A stretch of DNA of 47,595 nucleotides from BACL21 sp038141525. Its GTDB lineage: Bacteria; Bacteroidota; Bacteroidia; Flavobacteriales; Flavobacteriaceae. The first letter of the stretch is position 1; the number at the start of each line of letters is the position of its first letter. Below the pieces are notes generated by a model. That model did no database searches. It was not told the origin of the DNA and saw nothing but the letters and a program-made list of their open reading frames with translations. Made by a program: the position numbers and the translations under genes. Shown one piece after another: positions 27,501 to 35,786 of the stretch. The stretch is taken from the NCBI GenBank assembly GCA_038141525.1, contig JAYQIF010000003.1, positions 1-47,595 on the forward strand. Direction: 5' to 3'.

Positions 27501-28637
27501 ATGCAGAAAAAGGATATAATAAACCTCTTAGACCAGCTTACATTGCCCGGTGAAGGGCAAAGCATCAGTCAAAGCGGTGCCGTGAGTAATATCAATATTT
27601 TTGGCAAGGAGATAGTCATTGACCTGACCTTAAAAACACCAGCCTTACATATTAAAAAGCGCGTTGTAGCCGATATCACTAAGGCCATTAAAGAAGAGTT
27701 TGGTGAGGAAGTCTCTCCCAAAATCAATATCAAAGTACCTGCTGCCCCTGCACAAGGCGCTCAACTCATAAAAGGTAAACCCATTAAGGGGATTCAAAAT
27801 ATTGTGGCCGTTGCTTCAGGTAAAGGTGGTGTAGGCAAGTCTACAGTGACTGCAAATTTGGCCATCACATTAGCTGAGATGGGTTTTAAGGTAGGTGTAC
27901 TAGATGCCGATATCTATGGGCCGTCGATTCCCATTATGTTTGATGTGGCAGGCCAACGTCCCTTATCTGTTGAAGTGGAGGGGAAAAGTAAAATGAAGCC
28001 CATCGAACAATATGGAGTCAAGGTGTTATCCATTGGGTTTTTTACCCAACCCAATCAAGCAGTAATTTGGCGAGGGCCTATGGCTGCCAAAGCGCTCAAT
28101 CAAATGATATTTGACGCGGCTTGGGGTGAATTGGATTTTTTAATTGTCGATTTACCTCCAGGTACGGGTGACATCCATTTGAGCATAATGCAGTCCTTGC
28201 CTATTACTGGGGCTGTTGTTGTCAGTACTCCTCAAAATGTGGCCTTGGCCGATGCGCGCAAAGGAGTGGCGATGTTCGCTCAAGAACATATTCAAGTCCC
28301 TGTATTGGGTATGGTCGAAAATATGGCTTATTTTACTCCAGCGGAACTGCCGGATCACAAGTATTATATTTTCGGACAAAGCGGTGCGCGCAATTTAGCC
28401 GAAGATTTAGATATAGAATTTTTAGGAGAGATTCCATTAGTTCAGAGCATAAGAGAATCAGGAGATATTGGACGCCCTGCGGCACTTCAAGTCGGTACGT
28501 CTGCCGCTGAGGCCTTTGTCGACATGACTCGTGAAGTGGTGCGTCAAACGGTGCGGCGAAACGAAGATTTGCCGCCTACAGAGGCCATTAAGATAACCAC
28601 AATGGCAGGATGTAGTGCCGTAAAAACAGCGCAATGA
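27501..28637 (+). CDS. Mrp/NBP35-family Fe-S cluster carrier (ApbC-like ATPase)
   Basis: The 378-residue P-loop ATPase carries Fe-S clusters to target apoproteins. It has an N-terminal MIP18/DUF59-type domain (about residues 1-90), a deviant Walker A in VASGKGGVGKSTVTANLA, a Walker B-like DFLIVDLPPGTGDIHL, and C-terminal ENMAYFTP. The two-Cys motif normally present in the C-terminal region of Mrp/NBP35 proteins is replaced by ENMAYFTPAELPDHKYY, with no CxxC. It overlaps the NifU-type gene by four bases (ATGA). An upstream palindrome suggests iron or redox control. Confidence 0.9.
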   Translation: MQKKDIINLLDQLTLPGEGQSISQSGAVSNINIFGKEIVIDLTLKTPALHIKKRVVADITKAIKEEFGEEVSPKINIKVPAAPAQGAQLIKGKPIKGIQNIVAVASGKGGVGKSTVTANLAITLAEMGFKVGVLDADIYGPSIPIMFDVAGQRPLSVEVEGKSKMKPIEQYGVKVLSIGFFTQPNQAVIWRGPMAAKALNQMIFDAAWGELDFLIVDLPPGTGDIHLSIMQSLPITGAVVVSTPQNVALADARKGVAMFAQEHIQVPVLGMVENMAYFTPAELPDHKYYIFGQSGARNLAEDLDIEFLGEIPLVQSIRESGDIGRPAALQVGTSAAEAFVDMTREVVRQTVRRNEDLPPTEAIKITTMAGCSAVKTAQ

Positions 28638-28867
28638 ATCAAGAGTCATTAACCCAGAGAATCGAGCTAGCCTTAGAGGAAATTCGTCCGTTTCTTCAAA
28701 ATGATGGAGGAGATATTGTTTTGGTTTCTGTTGAGCAAGACAAGGTAGTTGTGCGTCTGGAAGGAGCCTGTGTGGATTGCTCAGTCAATCAAATGACACT
28801 GAAAAGTGGCGTAGCCATGACCATACAGAAATACGCTCCGGAGATCAAAGAGGTCGTAAATGTTTAA
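28634..28867 (+). CDS. NifU-like (Nfu-type) Fe-S scaffold protein
   Basis: A 77-residue protein made only of the NifU C-terminal domain. The cluster-binding CxxC is in EGACVDCSVNQMTLKSG, preceded by FLQNDGGDIVLV, both hallmarks of Nfu proteins. It would bind a labile 4Fe-4S cluster for delivery. It overlaps the end of the mrp gene by four bases, so the scaffold and the carrier ATPase are made together. Confidence 0.93.
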   Translation: MNQESLTQRIELALEEIRPFLQNDGGDIVLVSVEQDKVVVRLEGACVDCSVNQMTLKSGVAMTIQKYAPEIKEVVNV

Positions 28868-28961
28868 ATCCGTTTAGCCTCCGAGTAAAGAGAAAAGAGA
28901 ACAGTGGTCATTATGCAAAGCAATAAGGCACATTAACGTGGCCTAGAAAAAACACTAATTT

Positions 28962-30014
28962 GTGATACAATCAGATATATTAATCATCGGTGCAGGACCA
29001 ACGGGTTTGTTTACAGTTTTTGAGGCAGGCTTGCTCAAACTCAAGTGTCACTTAATTGACGCATTGCCTCAACCCGGTGGTCAGTGTAGTGAGATTTATC
29101 CAAAAAAGCCCATATACGATATACCGGCCTATCCTGAAATACTTGCCGGGGATCTGACCGAGAGATTGATGGAGCAAATTGCACCATTCTCTCCCGGATT
29201 CACATTGGGAGAACGCGCAGAAACGCTCACAAAACAAGAGGACGGTAGCTTTATCGTAACGACAAACTTAGGTACTGAGCATCACGCGCCGGTAGTCGCT
29301 ATTGCCGGCGGTTTAGGGAGTTTTGAGCCGCGGAAACCTCCGATAGATGACCTTGAACAGTATGAGGGTAAAGGTGTGGCTTATTTTATTAAAAACCCTG
29401 AGCAGTATCGCGACAAACATGTAGTTATTGCAGGTGGTGGTGATTCTGCCTTGGATTGGAGTATATTTTTGTCAGATATTGCCGCCTCCGTGACACTAGT
29501 GCACCGCCGCAATGAATTCCGTGGTGCACTCGACAGTGTTGAGAAGGTTCAGGAGCTCAAGAACAAAGGAAAAATTCGCCTAATTACCCCGGGTGAGGTG
29601 GTCGGTTTGTCGGGGGATAATGCTTTAAGTGCCGTTCAGGTCAAGTTAGATTCAGATACACAAACTATTGATTGCGAAGCGTTTATTCCTCTTTTTGGCC
29701 TGGCACCAAAATTAGGTCCTATAGCAGATTGGGGACTGGAAATTGAGAAAAATGCCATCAAGGTGGATAACTCCTTGGATTATCAAACCAATATCCCGGG
29801 TGTTTATGCCATTGGTGATGTCAATACTTATCCAGGTAAACTAAAATTGATTCTTTGTGGTTTTCACGAGGCGACTTTGATGTGTCAGAGTGCGTATAAA
29901 CGTATTTTTCCGGATCGTCGTTATGTTATGAAATATACCACTGTAGGCGGTGTTCAAGGTTTTGACGGTACGAAAAAAGAGGCGCCTAAAGCGGTAGTTA
30001 AATCGATTGATTAA
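28962..30014 (+). CDS. Thioredoxin reductase-like ferredoxin--NADP+ reductase
   Basis: A 350-residue flavoprotein with the FAD motif ILIIGAGPTGLFTVFEA, the NADP motif VIAGGGDSALDWSIFL and the second FAD motif GVYAIGDVNTYPG. No redox-active CxxC is present between the domains, which points to the TrxR-like FNR type rather than thioredoxin reductase. It should pass electrons between NADPH and ferredoxin. The start is a GTG at 28962. The 2Fe-2S ferredoxin gene follows 42 bp after the stop and is the natural partner. Confidence 0.9.
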   Translation: MIQSDILIIGAGPTGLFTVFEAGLLKLKCHLIDALPQPGGQCSEIYPKKPIYDIPAYPEILAGDLTERLMEQIAPFSPGFTLGERAETLTKQEDGSFIVTTNLGTEHHAPVVAIAGGLGSFEPRKPPIDDLEQYEGKGVAYFIKNPEQYRDKHVVIAGGGDSALDWSIFLSDIAASVTLVHRRNEFRGALDSVEKVQELKNKGKIRLITPGEVVGLSGDNALSAVQVKLDSDTQTIDCEAFIPLFGLAPKLGPIADWGLEIEKNAIKVDNSLDYQTNIPGVYAIGDVNTYPGKLKLILCGFHEATLMCQSAYKRIFPDRRYVMKYTTVGGVQGFDGTKKEAPKAVVKSID

Positions 30015-30056
30015 CAGTTGTACAGCGGAGCATCACCCATAGATCATCACTCAAAC

Positions 30057-30392
30057 ATGGCTCAAGACATCACAATTTTTATAACTGATCGCGAGGGACA
30101 AGCGCATGAAATTAAGGCCCCTACAGACATGAATATGAATCTGATGGAGGTGATTCGAGCCCATGAATTGGCTGATGAGGGAACAATAGGAATCTGTGGT
30201 GGTATGGCCATGTGTGCTTCATGCCAAACTTATATCGAAAGCGATCATAGCCTGCCAGAACAAAATGATGATGAACGCGCCATGTTGGCAGAAGCCTTTT
30301 ATGTAAAAGATAATTCGCGCTTGGGGTGTCAATTGTTTATTACCCCTGAACTTGATGGACTTAAAGTCACAATTGCACCACCAGATGCTTAA
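30057..30392 (+). CDS. 2Fe-2S ferredoxin (adrenodoxin type)
   Basis: An electron carrier of 111 residues. The cluster ligands are in CGGMAMCASC (three Cys, the middle spacing of vertebrate/bacterial adrenodoxin-type ferredoxins) and LGCQL; an upstream Cys in IGIC completes the set. ATG 30057 (MAQDITIFITDREGQA) is preferred to a TTG at 30018, which would add a non-conserved stretch. The reductase gene is immediately upstream. Its stop overlaps that of the convergent DUF3050 gene by four bases. Confidence 0.9.
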   Translation: MAQDITIFITDREGQAHEIKAPTDMNMNLMEVIRAHELADEGTIGICGGMAMCASCQTYIESDHSLPEQNDDERAMLAEAFYVKDNSRLGCQLFITPELDGLKVTIAPPDA

Positions 30393-31174
30393 ATCACTTG
30401 TGGCTCTGTTAGGTGTTTAATTTCTGCCAAGACACCATCCCATAGTTGTTTTCGGTAATTCAAGGCTTCTTTAGCCGTCTCGGTGACCTCTTGCCATTTA
30501 GTTGTGTCATTCCCACATAATTGTTCTATCATCTTGATGGCCAGCGGGCCATGTGTATCGTCATCCAGCTCAATATGGCGTTGAAAATAATGATGGAATC
30601 CTTTGAGGTTTTCGTGTGGAAACTGCCGCTGTATCGAAAGGATAATTGCGGTAAACATTTGTGGAATTAAATCCTCTCGGCCAAAAGTGAAGGCCGCTGC
30701 GATTTTATGAGGCTCCCCTGAATCGATTACAGAAAAAGTAAAATGCATGAAGGTTCGAACAGATTCTGGGATCGCACTATTATCAGCCGCTTGATACCAA
30801 GGCGTCCCTCGTTTTATGTCTTCTACAAAACTGGTGATTTCATCTGTTGAGGCACCGGCATCGGACATGGCTTTGAGGTACATTTCAAAATGACTTTTTC
30901 GAGTCCCATCAATGTCTAAATCCGTTTCTTCGGCCAAGACAATTTCATTGATCAAATAGCGAATTTCTGGGTCACCCACGGGGATCCAGGGTAAGGTCGT
31001 GGCGGTTAGTTTTATTTGTAGAGATTTGAGTAGCGACATAAAATCCCAAACCGCAAAAATATGATGCTCCATGAAGCGCTTTAGATCCTCCGGTCGCTCA
31101 ATCTTGTGATAAAGCGGGTGATTAACTATCTCTTCTTGCAAGGACTCAATCTGTTCAAGGACGCTACTGATCAT
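30389..31174 (-). CDS. DUF3050 family protein (haem oxygenase-like fold)
   Basis: A soluble 261-residue, mostly helical protein. The start LEQIESLQEEIVNHPLYHKI and MEHHIFAVWDFMSLLKSLQ are typical of DUF3050. Acidic and His residues in LINEIVLAEETDLD, SHFEMYL, FTFGREDLIP and YFQRHIELDDDTHGP could form a di-iron site of the haem-oxygenase-like diiron superfamily, as in related proteins. The metal and reaction are inference. It converges with the ferredoxin gene. Confidence 0.8.
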   Translation of the reverse strand: MISSVLEQIESLQEEIVNHPLYHKIERPEDLKRFMEHHIFAVWDFMSLLKSLQIKLTATTLPWIPVGDPEIRYLINEIVLAEETDLDIDGTRKSHFEMYLKAMSDAGASTDEITSFVEDIKRGTPWYQAADNSAIPESVRTFMHFTFSVIDSGEPHKIAAAFTFGREDLIPQMFTAIILSIQRQFPHENLKGFHHYFQRHIELDDDTHGPLAIKMIEQLCGNDTTKWQEVTETAKEALNYRKQLWDGVLAEIKHLTEPQVI

Positions 31175-31247
31175 AGTTATTTTTATGACAAAATAAAAGG
31201 CTTATTCCATAAGGAAAAAGCCTTGGTAATTGATTTTTCTGATATTA

Positions 31248-32427
31248 TTATTTGAAAGCGTTTTCGCCTGTTATGTCCAAACCGGTAATCAACAGGTGAA
31301 TGTCGTGGGTTCCTTCATAGGTGATGACGCTCTCCAGATTCATCATATGACGCATGATGGAATATTCTCCTGTGATGCCCATACCTCCGAGTATTTGGCG
31401 TGATTCTCGAGCAATATTCAATGCCATCGCCACATTATTGCGCTTGGCCATCGATATTTGCGCTGAGGTAGCGCGCCCTTGATCTTTAAGTTGTCCAAGA
31501 CGCAGAGCCAAAAGTTGGGCTTTGGTGATCTCGGTGATCATTTCAGCTAGTTTTTTTTGTTGTAACTGAAAACCCGCTATGGGTTTGCCAAATTGAATGC
31601 GTTCCTTGGCATAGCGCAGTGCAGTGTCATAGCAATCCATAGCAGCACCAATAGCCCCCCATGCGATACCGTATCGCGCAGAATCAAGGCATCCCAGTGG
31701 TGCCCCGAGTCCCGGATTTGTTGGGCAATAGGTTCTCTTTAGGTACTTTGACGTCTTGAAACAGCAATTCTCCTGTCGCAGAGGCTCTCAAGGACCATTT
31801 GTTGTGCGTTTCGGGAGTAGTGAATCCTTCCATGCCGCGTTCGACGATGAGGCCGTGGATGCGCCCTGATTCGTTTTTGGCCCACACAACAGCAACGTCG
31901 CAAAATGGCGAATTAGAGATCCACAATTTTGCGCCGTTGAGTAGATAGTGGTCTCCTTTATCTTTAAAGTTAGTCACCATACCCCCCGGGTTGCTTCCGA
32001 AATCTGGTTCGGTCAGTCCGAAAGACCCCATCCACTGGCCAGTGGCGAGTTTTGGAAGATATTTTTTTCTTTGTTCTTCGTTTCCATATTGCCAGATGGG
32101 GTACATCACTAAGGACGATTGGACAGAGGCCGTACTGCGCACTCCGCTGTCGCCGCGTTCAATTTCTTGCATGATGAGCCCATAAGCGATTTGATCGAGT
32201 CCAGCACCGCCGTATTCTTCAGGGATGTACGGACCAAAGGCCCCAATTTCTGCTAAGCCTGGAATAATGGACTTTGGGAACTCCGCTTTTTGTGCAGCCT
32301 CCTCGATAATTGGAGAGACATCGCGTTTAACCCAAGCCCTTGCAGCATCTCGGATCAACTTGTGTTCTTCCGTGAGTAAATCATCTAAATTATAATAATC
32401 AGGAGCTTCAAATAAATCCGGCTTCAT
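31248..32427 (-). CDS. Glutaryl-CoA dehydrogenase-type acyl-CoA dehydrogenase (frameshifted)
   Basis: The first frame (32427 to 31684) has the N-terminal acyl-CoA dehydrogenase domains, with SVQSSLVMYPI and FGLTEPDFGSNPGGM. It then goes out of frame and stops. The other frame resumes as MDCYDTALRYAKERIQFGKPI and ends at 31248 with the catalytic Glu in VITYEGTHDIHLLITGLDITG, which is the glutaryl-CoA dehydrogenase version of the motif. One extra base at the CCC of 31711-31713 explains the break: TCC-GGA-CTC-GGG-GCA is restored on the minus strand. The full protein would be about 392 residues. It oxidises and decarboxylates glutaryl-CoA in lysine and tryptophan breakdown. Last gene of the rpsP operon direction. 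Confidence 0.85.
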
Positions 32428-32474
32428 GTGCGTAGTTTTGATCTCACAAATTTATAAAGTCCCTGCGGATTGAC

Positions 32475-33203
32475 CTACATTTTCATATAAAATTCACGGA
32501 CCAGTGCCTTGTATTGATCTGTGTAAATATGTCTTTGGTGTTCAATAATTAATTCGTCTTGTCGCGGGCTACAATTCGTATTTTTTTGCGTTATTTTTTG
32601 GCATTCAACGAGTATTCTCTTGAATGGGCTGTTGACATGCCCGCGTACCTTGGTCATACGCGCGAGCGCAAAATCAAATTTTTGAAGAATTTTCTGCAAA
32701 TGATATTCTTGTGCAATGGGTAAAATAAGAGCAAGGCGCCCGTCATGAGACAAAAGTTGACTGGCCCCGCTAACCAAATCAGCCAAAGGGAGTGCGGTCA
32801 TGTCACGCGCTAGCTTTCTGCTGTTATTGGGGCTGTCTCCATGATCAAAAAAAGGAGGATTGCTCACAATTAAATCGTATTTATCGTCAATTTCTTGAAC
32901 GAATTCTTGAAAACTCGCGTGATAGTTGAAGAGGTTTAAATCCCAGAGGCTTCGCTCAAAATTTTCGACACCTTGTTCAAAAGCATCGGCGTCCAATTCG
33001 ACTCCATCGATCTCTGCCTCTGGGCATCGTTGTGCCATCATCAGTGCTATTAAACCAGTGCCACTACCAACATCGAGAATACGGCGCGTATCACTGCTGA
33101 TCTCGGTCCAAGCTCCAAGTAAAACACCATCGGTTCCCACTTTCATGGCACATCGCTCTTGAGCAATAGTGAATTGCTTAAATTGAAAAATTGAAGAGGC
33201 CAT
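32475..33203 (-). CDS. trmN6: tRNA1(Val) (adenine(37)-N6)-methyltransferase TrmN6 (YfiC)
   Basis: SAM-dependent methyltransferase of 242 residues. The start FQFKQFTIAQERCAMKVGTDGVLLGAW, the SAM motif ILDVGSGTGLIALMMAQR and the catalytic NPPFF (in IVSNPPFFDHGDSP) identify it as the TrmN6/YfiC group, which methylates A37 of tRNA-Val1. Its ATG overlaps the rimM stop by one base (TAATG on the minus strand), so it is in the rpsP-rimM operon, the place taken by trmD in E. coli. Confidence 0.92.
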   Translation of the reverse strand: MASSIFQFKQFTIAQERCAMKVGTDGVLLGAWTEISSDTRRILDVGSGTGLIALMMAQRCPEAEIDGVELDADAFEQGVENFERSLWDLNLFNYHASFQEFVQEIDDKYDLIVSNPPFFDHGDSPNNSRKLARDMTALPLADLVSGASQLLSHDGRLALILPIAQEYHLQKILQKFDFALARMTKVRGHVNSPFKRILVECQKITQKNTNCSPRQDELIIEHQRHIYTDQYKALVREFYMKM

Positions 33204-33727
33204 TACAGGTAGAGGTCAAGTAGTCCGTCTGGTGTGTGAACCACAATGGTTTTATTGTCTCGATCTACGGCATCGATGAATTCATCGATAATCGGAATGA
33301 GAATTTCTTTGCCTTGACAGTTGATCTCAAAAAGAGCTTGAGCTGTTTGGTCATTCACCGACATTATTGTGCCAATATTACCGCGCTGCCGATCAACTAC
33401 TGTGAACCCGATGATTTCGTGATAATAAAATTTATTTCCCGTGAGTTTTGGTAAAAAATCTAGTGGGAGATATAAGTCACAACCAATGAGGGAATCGGCA
33501 GTTTGTTCGTCATAAACATCTTCGAACTGAACTCTGAGTAACTCGGTTTTATGTAGGGCGAGTTCTTCAATAAAAAATGGAACCAAGGTTCCGTTGAGGT
33601 CAACGAAAACTGATTCCATTTTTGTGTATTCTTCGGGCTCATCAGTGTCAAGCTTTACCAACAAGACCCCTTTGAAACTAAATTTTTTGATGATTTTACC
33701 GACGAAGAAACAATCCTTGTGGTCCAT
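33203..33727 (-). CDS. rimM: Ribosome maturation factor RimM
   Basis: A 174-residue protein that binds S19 and helps process the 30S head. The N-terminal DHKDCFFVGKIIKKFSFKGVLLVKLD and the PRC-barrel part with YYHEIIGFTVVD, GTIMSVNDQTAQALFEI and EILIPIIDEFI are typical. The start is ATG 33725-33727. A much longer open frame reaches to 33946, but its N-terminal part is the low-complexity reading of the rpsP extension in another frame and is not real. It lies 10 bp after rpsP. Confidence 0.93.
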   Translation of the reverse strand: MDHKDCFFVGKIIKKFSFKGVLLVKLDTDEPEEYTKMESVFVDLNGTLVPFFIEELALHKTELLRVQFEDVYDEQTADSLIGCDLYLPLDFLPKLTGNKFYYHEIIGFTVVDRQRGNIGTIMSVNDQTAQALFEINCQGKEILIPIIDEFIDAVDRDNKTIVVHTPDGLLDLYL

Positions 33728-33737
33728 CACAAAGCGC

Positions 33738-34448
33738 TTACTCCTCTTTATTGTCTTGGGCAGGCGCTGCAGTTTCTTCTGTAGATTCCTCAGCAGCGGC
33801 AGCCTCTGGCGCTTCTGTGGTGTCAGCAGTAACTTCTGCGGTTTCTTCTTCAGCCTCTGGTTCACCAGCTTCTTCAGCGGCAGCCTCTGGCGCTTCTGTG
33901 GTGTCAGCAGTAACTTCTGCGGTTTCTTCTTCAGCCTCTGGTTCACCAGTTTCTTCAGCAGCAGCGGCGGCTTGCTCGGCAGCAGCGGCTTCGGCGGCGG
34001 CTTCTTCGGCAGCAGTGATACGGGCTTGATTTACGGCCTCTTCAGCTTTCAGTGCTTCAGCTTTTGCTTTAGCCTGATCGTCGGCAAGTTTATTTTTCTT
34101 GTTCTCTACAGCTTTTGATTTTTCTTCAACCCAAGCGGAATACTTTTCCTCCGCTTGCTCTTGAGTTAATGCCCCTTTTTTCACCCCTTCAAGAAGGTGC
34201 TTTTTCAGCATGACACCTTTATATGATAGAATAGCACGAGCGGTGTCTGTTGGTTGCGCTCCATTTTGAAGCCACTGCACTGAATTGTCGATATTCAAAT
34301 CGATTGTTGCAGGATTAGTGTTCGGGTTGTAAGTCCCTAATTTTTCAAGAAATCGACCATCTCTTTTAGATCTGCTGTCTGCTGCGACAATCCAAAAAAA
34401 TGGTTTACCTTTTTTACCGTGACGTTGTAGTCGAATTTTTACTGGCAT
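33738..34448 (-). CDS. rpsP: 30S ribosomal protein S16 with long acidic Ala/Glu-rich C-terminal tail
   Basis: The first 85 residues are a normal S16 (MPVKIRLQRHGKKGKPFF, GTYNPNTNP, AQPTDTARAILSYKGV). The remaining 150 residues are an extension that has a helical Lys/Ala part (about 90-145) and then an acidic Glu/Ala/Thr-rich tail. Two copies of a 27-residue unit (PEAEEETAEVTADTTEAPEA...) are encoded by an almost perfect 81-bp tandem repeat (33796-33957). Long S16 tails occur in Bacteroidota, but the duplicated unit is likely strain specific. First gene of rpsP-rimM-trmN6-gcdH-like. Confidence 0.93.
   Translation of the reverse strand: MPVKIRLQRHGKKGKPFFWIVAADSRSKRDGRFLEKLGTYNPNTNPATIDLNIDNSVQWLQNGAQPTDTARAILSYKGVMLKKHLLEGVKKGALTQEQAEEKYSAWVEEKSKAVENKKNKLADDQAKAKAEALKAEEAVNQARITAAEEAAAEAAAAEQAAAAAEETGEPEAEEETAEVTADTTEAPEAAAEEAGEPEAEEETAEVTADTTEAPEAAAAEESTEETAAPAQDNKEE
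33796..33957. repeat. 81-bp tandem repeat, two copies, inside rpsP
   Basis: Units 33796-33876 and 33877-33957 differ at a single base that I can see (ACCAGCT versus ACCAGTT). The period is a multiple of three, so the S16 tail frame is kept. A copy-number change by slippage would lengthen or shorten the acidic tail by 27 residues. Confidence 0.9.
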
Positions 34449-34462
34449 ATGAATTAATTTTT

Positions 34463-34477
34463 GAGGTACGCGACCTC
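34463..34477 (-). promoter_or_regulatory. Leader hairpin of rpsP
   Basis: GAGGT and ACCTC, 5-bp arms with the ACGCG loop, end 15 nt before the rpsP ATG (34446-34448). This could mask the ribosome entry region or bind a ribosomal protein. The stem is short, so a function is only a suggestion. Confidence 0.3.
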
Positions 34478-34500
34478 GGTTATAATTTTTTAAGAGTCGG

Positions 34501-34508
34501 CAAAGTTA
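34501..34508 (-). promoter_or_regulatory. -7 promoter box of the rpsP operon
   Basis: On the minus strand TAACTTTG matches TAnnTTTG, 52 nt before the rpsP ATG. Confidence 0.55.
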
Positions 34509-34756
34509 TTCTTTTTTGGCAATAAATCGTCGCTGGTTTGTTTTTTTTCGCGCCCAACATACTAAATGACCCATGTTTTAACTATTTCTCATTGTTTTGA
34601 TGAGGTGGAGCGTTGATACCTATATATATAGATATGATCGAGCAAGCCCACAGCTCAATTCCTGAGGTGAAACGCCTCATAGTGTTAAATTATATTAAAA
34701 ATTAATGCATTTTATCGATGAAATATGCATTTAAACTCATTATTTATATGTTTTTA

Positions 34757-34764
34757 TACATTTG
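34757..34764 (+). promoter_or_regulatory. -7 promoter box of the first DUF6252-like lipoprotein gene
   Basis: TACATTTG matches TAnnTTTG, 69 nt before the ATG at 34834. The TTG in it (34762) could be mistaken for an earlier start. Confidence 0.45.
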
Positions 34765-34833
34765 TCCTGTATTTCAATAACAAATCGAAGTACAGAACAA
34801 AACACTAAATTTTTATTAAAAGCCCCAAACACT

Positions 34834-35331
34834 ATGAAAACTTTTAACCTACTTTTTGTTTTATCCTTTTTTGTATTCGCTAGCTGCGAAACTGCTGAAT
34901 TTGTGGATACGCCAAACACGGACGGATTATCTTTAACTGCCGAGACCACAGAGGGTCGTTTTGATGAAGATCCGATCGAAACCAGATTTACTTTTACAGC
35001 CTATGTCAACGGATCTTACTTTAGAGCTGATGATTATCAGGTTGTTGAGACTGGAGATCAAATTATCTTCGAAGGTGAAAAATCTGGAAACTCTATTGTT
35101 CTTCAGATGCCAGCTGATATTGTTAATGGAGATTACACGGTCGGCGCCTCAATTGGCTCAATGCAGGACTTTTCGGCCATGATCTCGATCAATGGTCAAA
35201 GCCAACAAATTAGTTTTGGCTCATTGACTGTCCTTGATCATACTGCCGATACGGGCAATATTAATGGGACGTTTCAATTTCAAACTCCAGATTTTGAAGT
35301 AAGTCGTGGTGTATTCAAATTATACTACTAA
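34834..35331 (+). CDS. DUF6252-like lipoprotein
   Basis: A 165-residue protein with a lipoprotein signal: MKTFNLLFVLSFFVFASC, Cys18. ATG 34834 is chosen because the frame before it carries no signal-peptide features. The body is acidic and beta-rich, with FTAYVNGSYFRADDYQ (a typical start of the DUF6252 module), NGDYTVGAS, and a C-terminal NINGTFQFQTPD followed by GVFKLYY. The C-terminal motif NGTFxFxxxD...GVFxxxY recurs in the next gene, so the two are paralogs. Surface or periplasmic; function unknown. Confidence 0.75.
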   Translation: MKTFNLLFVLSFFVFASCETAEFVDTPNTDGLSLTAETTEGRFDEDPIETRFTFTAYVNGSYFRADDYQVVETGDQIIFEGEKSGNSIVLQMPADIVNGDYTVGASIGSMQDFSAMISINGQSQQISFGSLTVLDHTADTGNINGTFQFQTPDFEVSRGVFKLYY

Positions 35332-35786
35332 TATTATACGGTAATTATCTTCGATTGATTTCAACGATTATAAATCGTGAAGAAGGATCATTTAAAAGTC
35401 CGGCCAAAGGGTCGGACTTTTTTATTCATGAATTCTTAAGGAGCATTTGACTGCTGAATCCATTACACAAGTTAAACACCTAAAAGCTCTCGTTGGGTTC
35501 ATTTTTATTTAAATCATTACACTATGGTGAAGGATCCAATAAACCTCCAATTTGGACTTAAAAACATCGACGAAATGCAATCATAGTCGCTGAAATACAT
35601 AAAAAAATACATAAAAAGCCCTTCAAATGTTAAAAAAATGTGTATTTCAACGAATAAAAGTGTATTTAATCGGTATAACTGAGTTTTTTGTCGCAATTTT
35701 ACATCGTAGAAAAGAAATAACAACATCTACAACGAGAAAAAATGACAACTCAAGTTCAAAATACGACCTTCAAAATCTCAGAAATC
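35332..35786. other. Intergenic region between the two DUF6252-like genes
   Basis: A 455-bp AT-rich stretch. It contains the terminator of the first gene (35393-35421) and no reading frame that looks coding; short antisense frames here lack any recognisable signal. I found no clear -7 box for the second gene. Confidence 0.5.
35393..35421 (+). terminator. Rho-independent terminator after the first DUF6252-like gene
   Basis: AAAGTCCG and CGGACTTT pair around a GCCAAAGGGT loop, followed by a T run. Confidence 0.75.

Larger units (their letters stand above)
34449..34833. other. Divergent intergenic region rpsP / DUF6252-like lipoprotein
   Basis: A gene-free stretch. It holds the rpsP leader with a hairpin (34463-34477), the minus-strand -7 box TAACTTTG (34501-34508), an AT-rich (TA)n stretch near 34621, a 7-bp-stem hairpin with AAA loop (34663-34679), and a plus-strand -7 box TACATTTG (34757-34764). 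I see no coding sequence. Confidence 0.6.

Noticed and set aside
33594..34118. Long open frames on the plus strand over rpsP/rimM (e.g. 33594-34118 and 33751-34029) and the long N-terminal extension of rimM on the minus strand
   Set aside because: They are products of the low-complexity Ala/Glu-rich rpsP tail, which is open in several frames. They have no signal, domain or start context.
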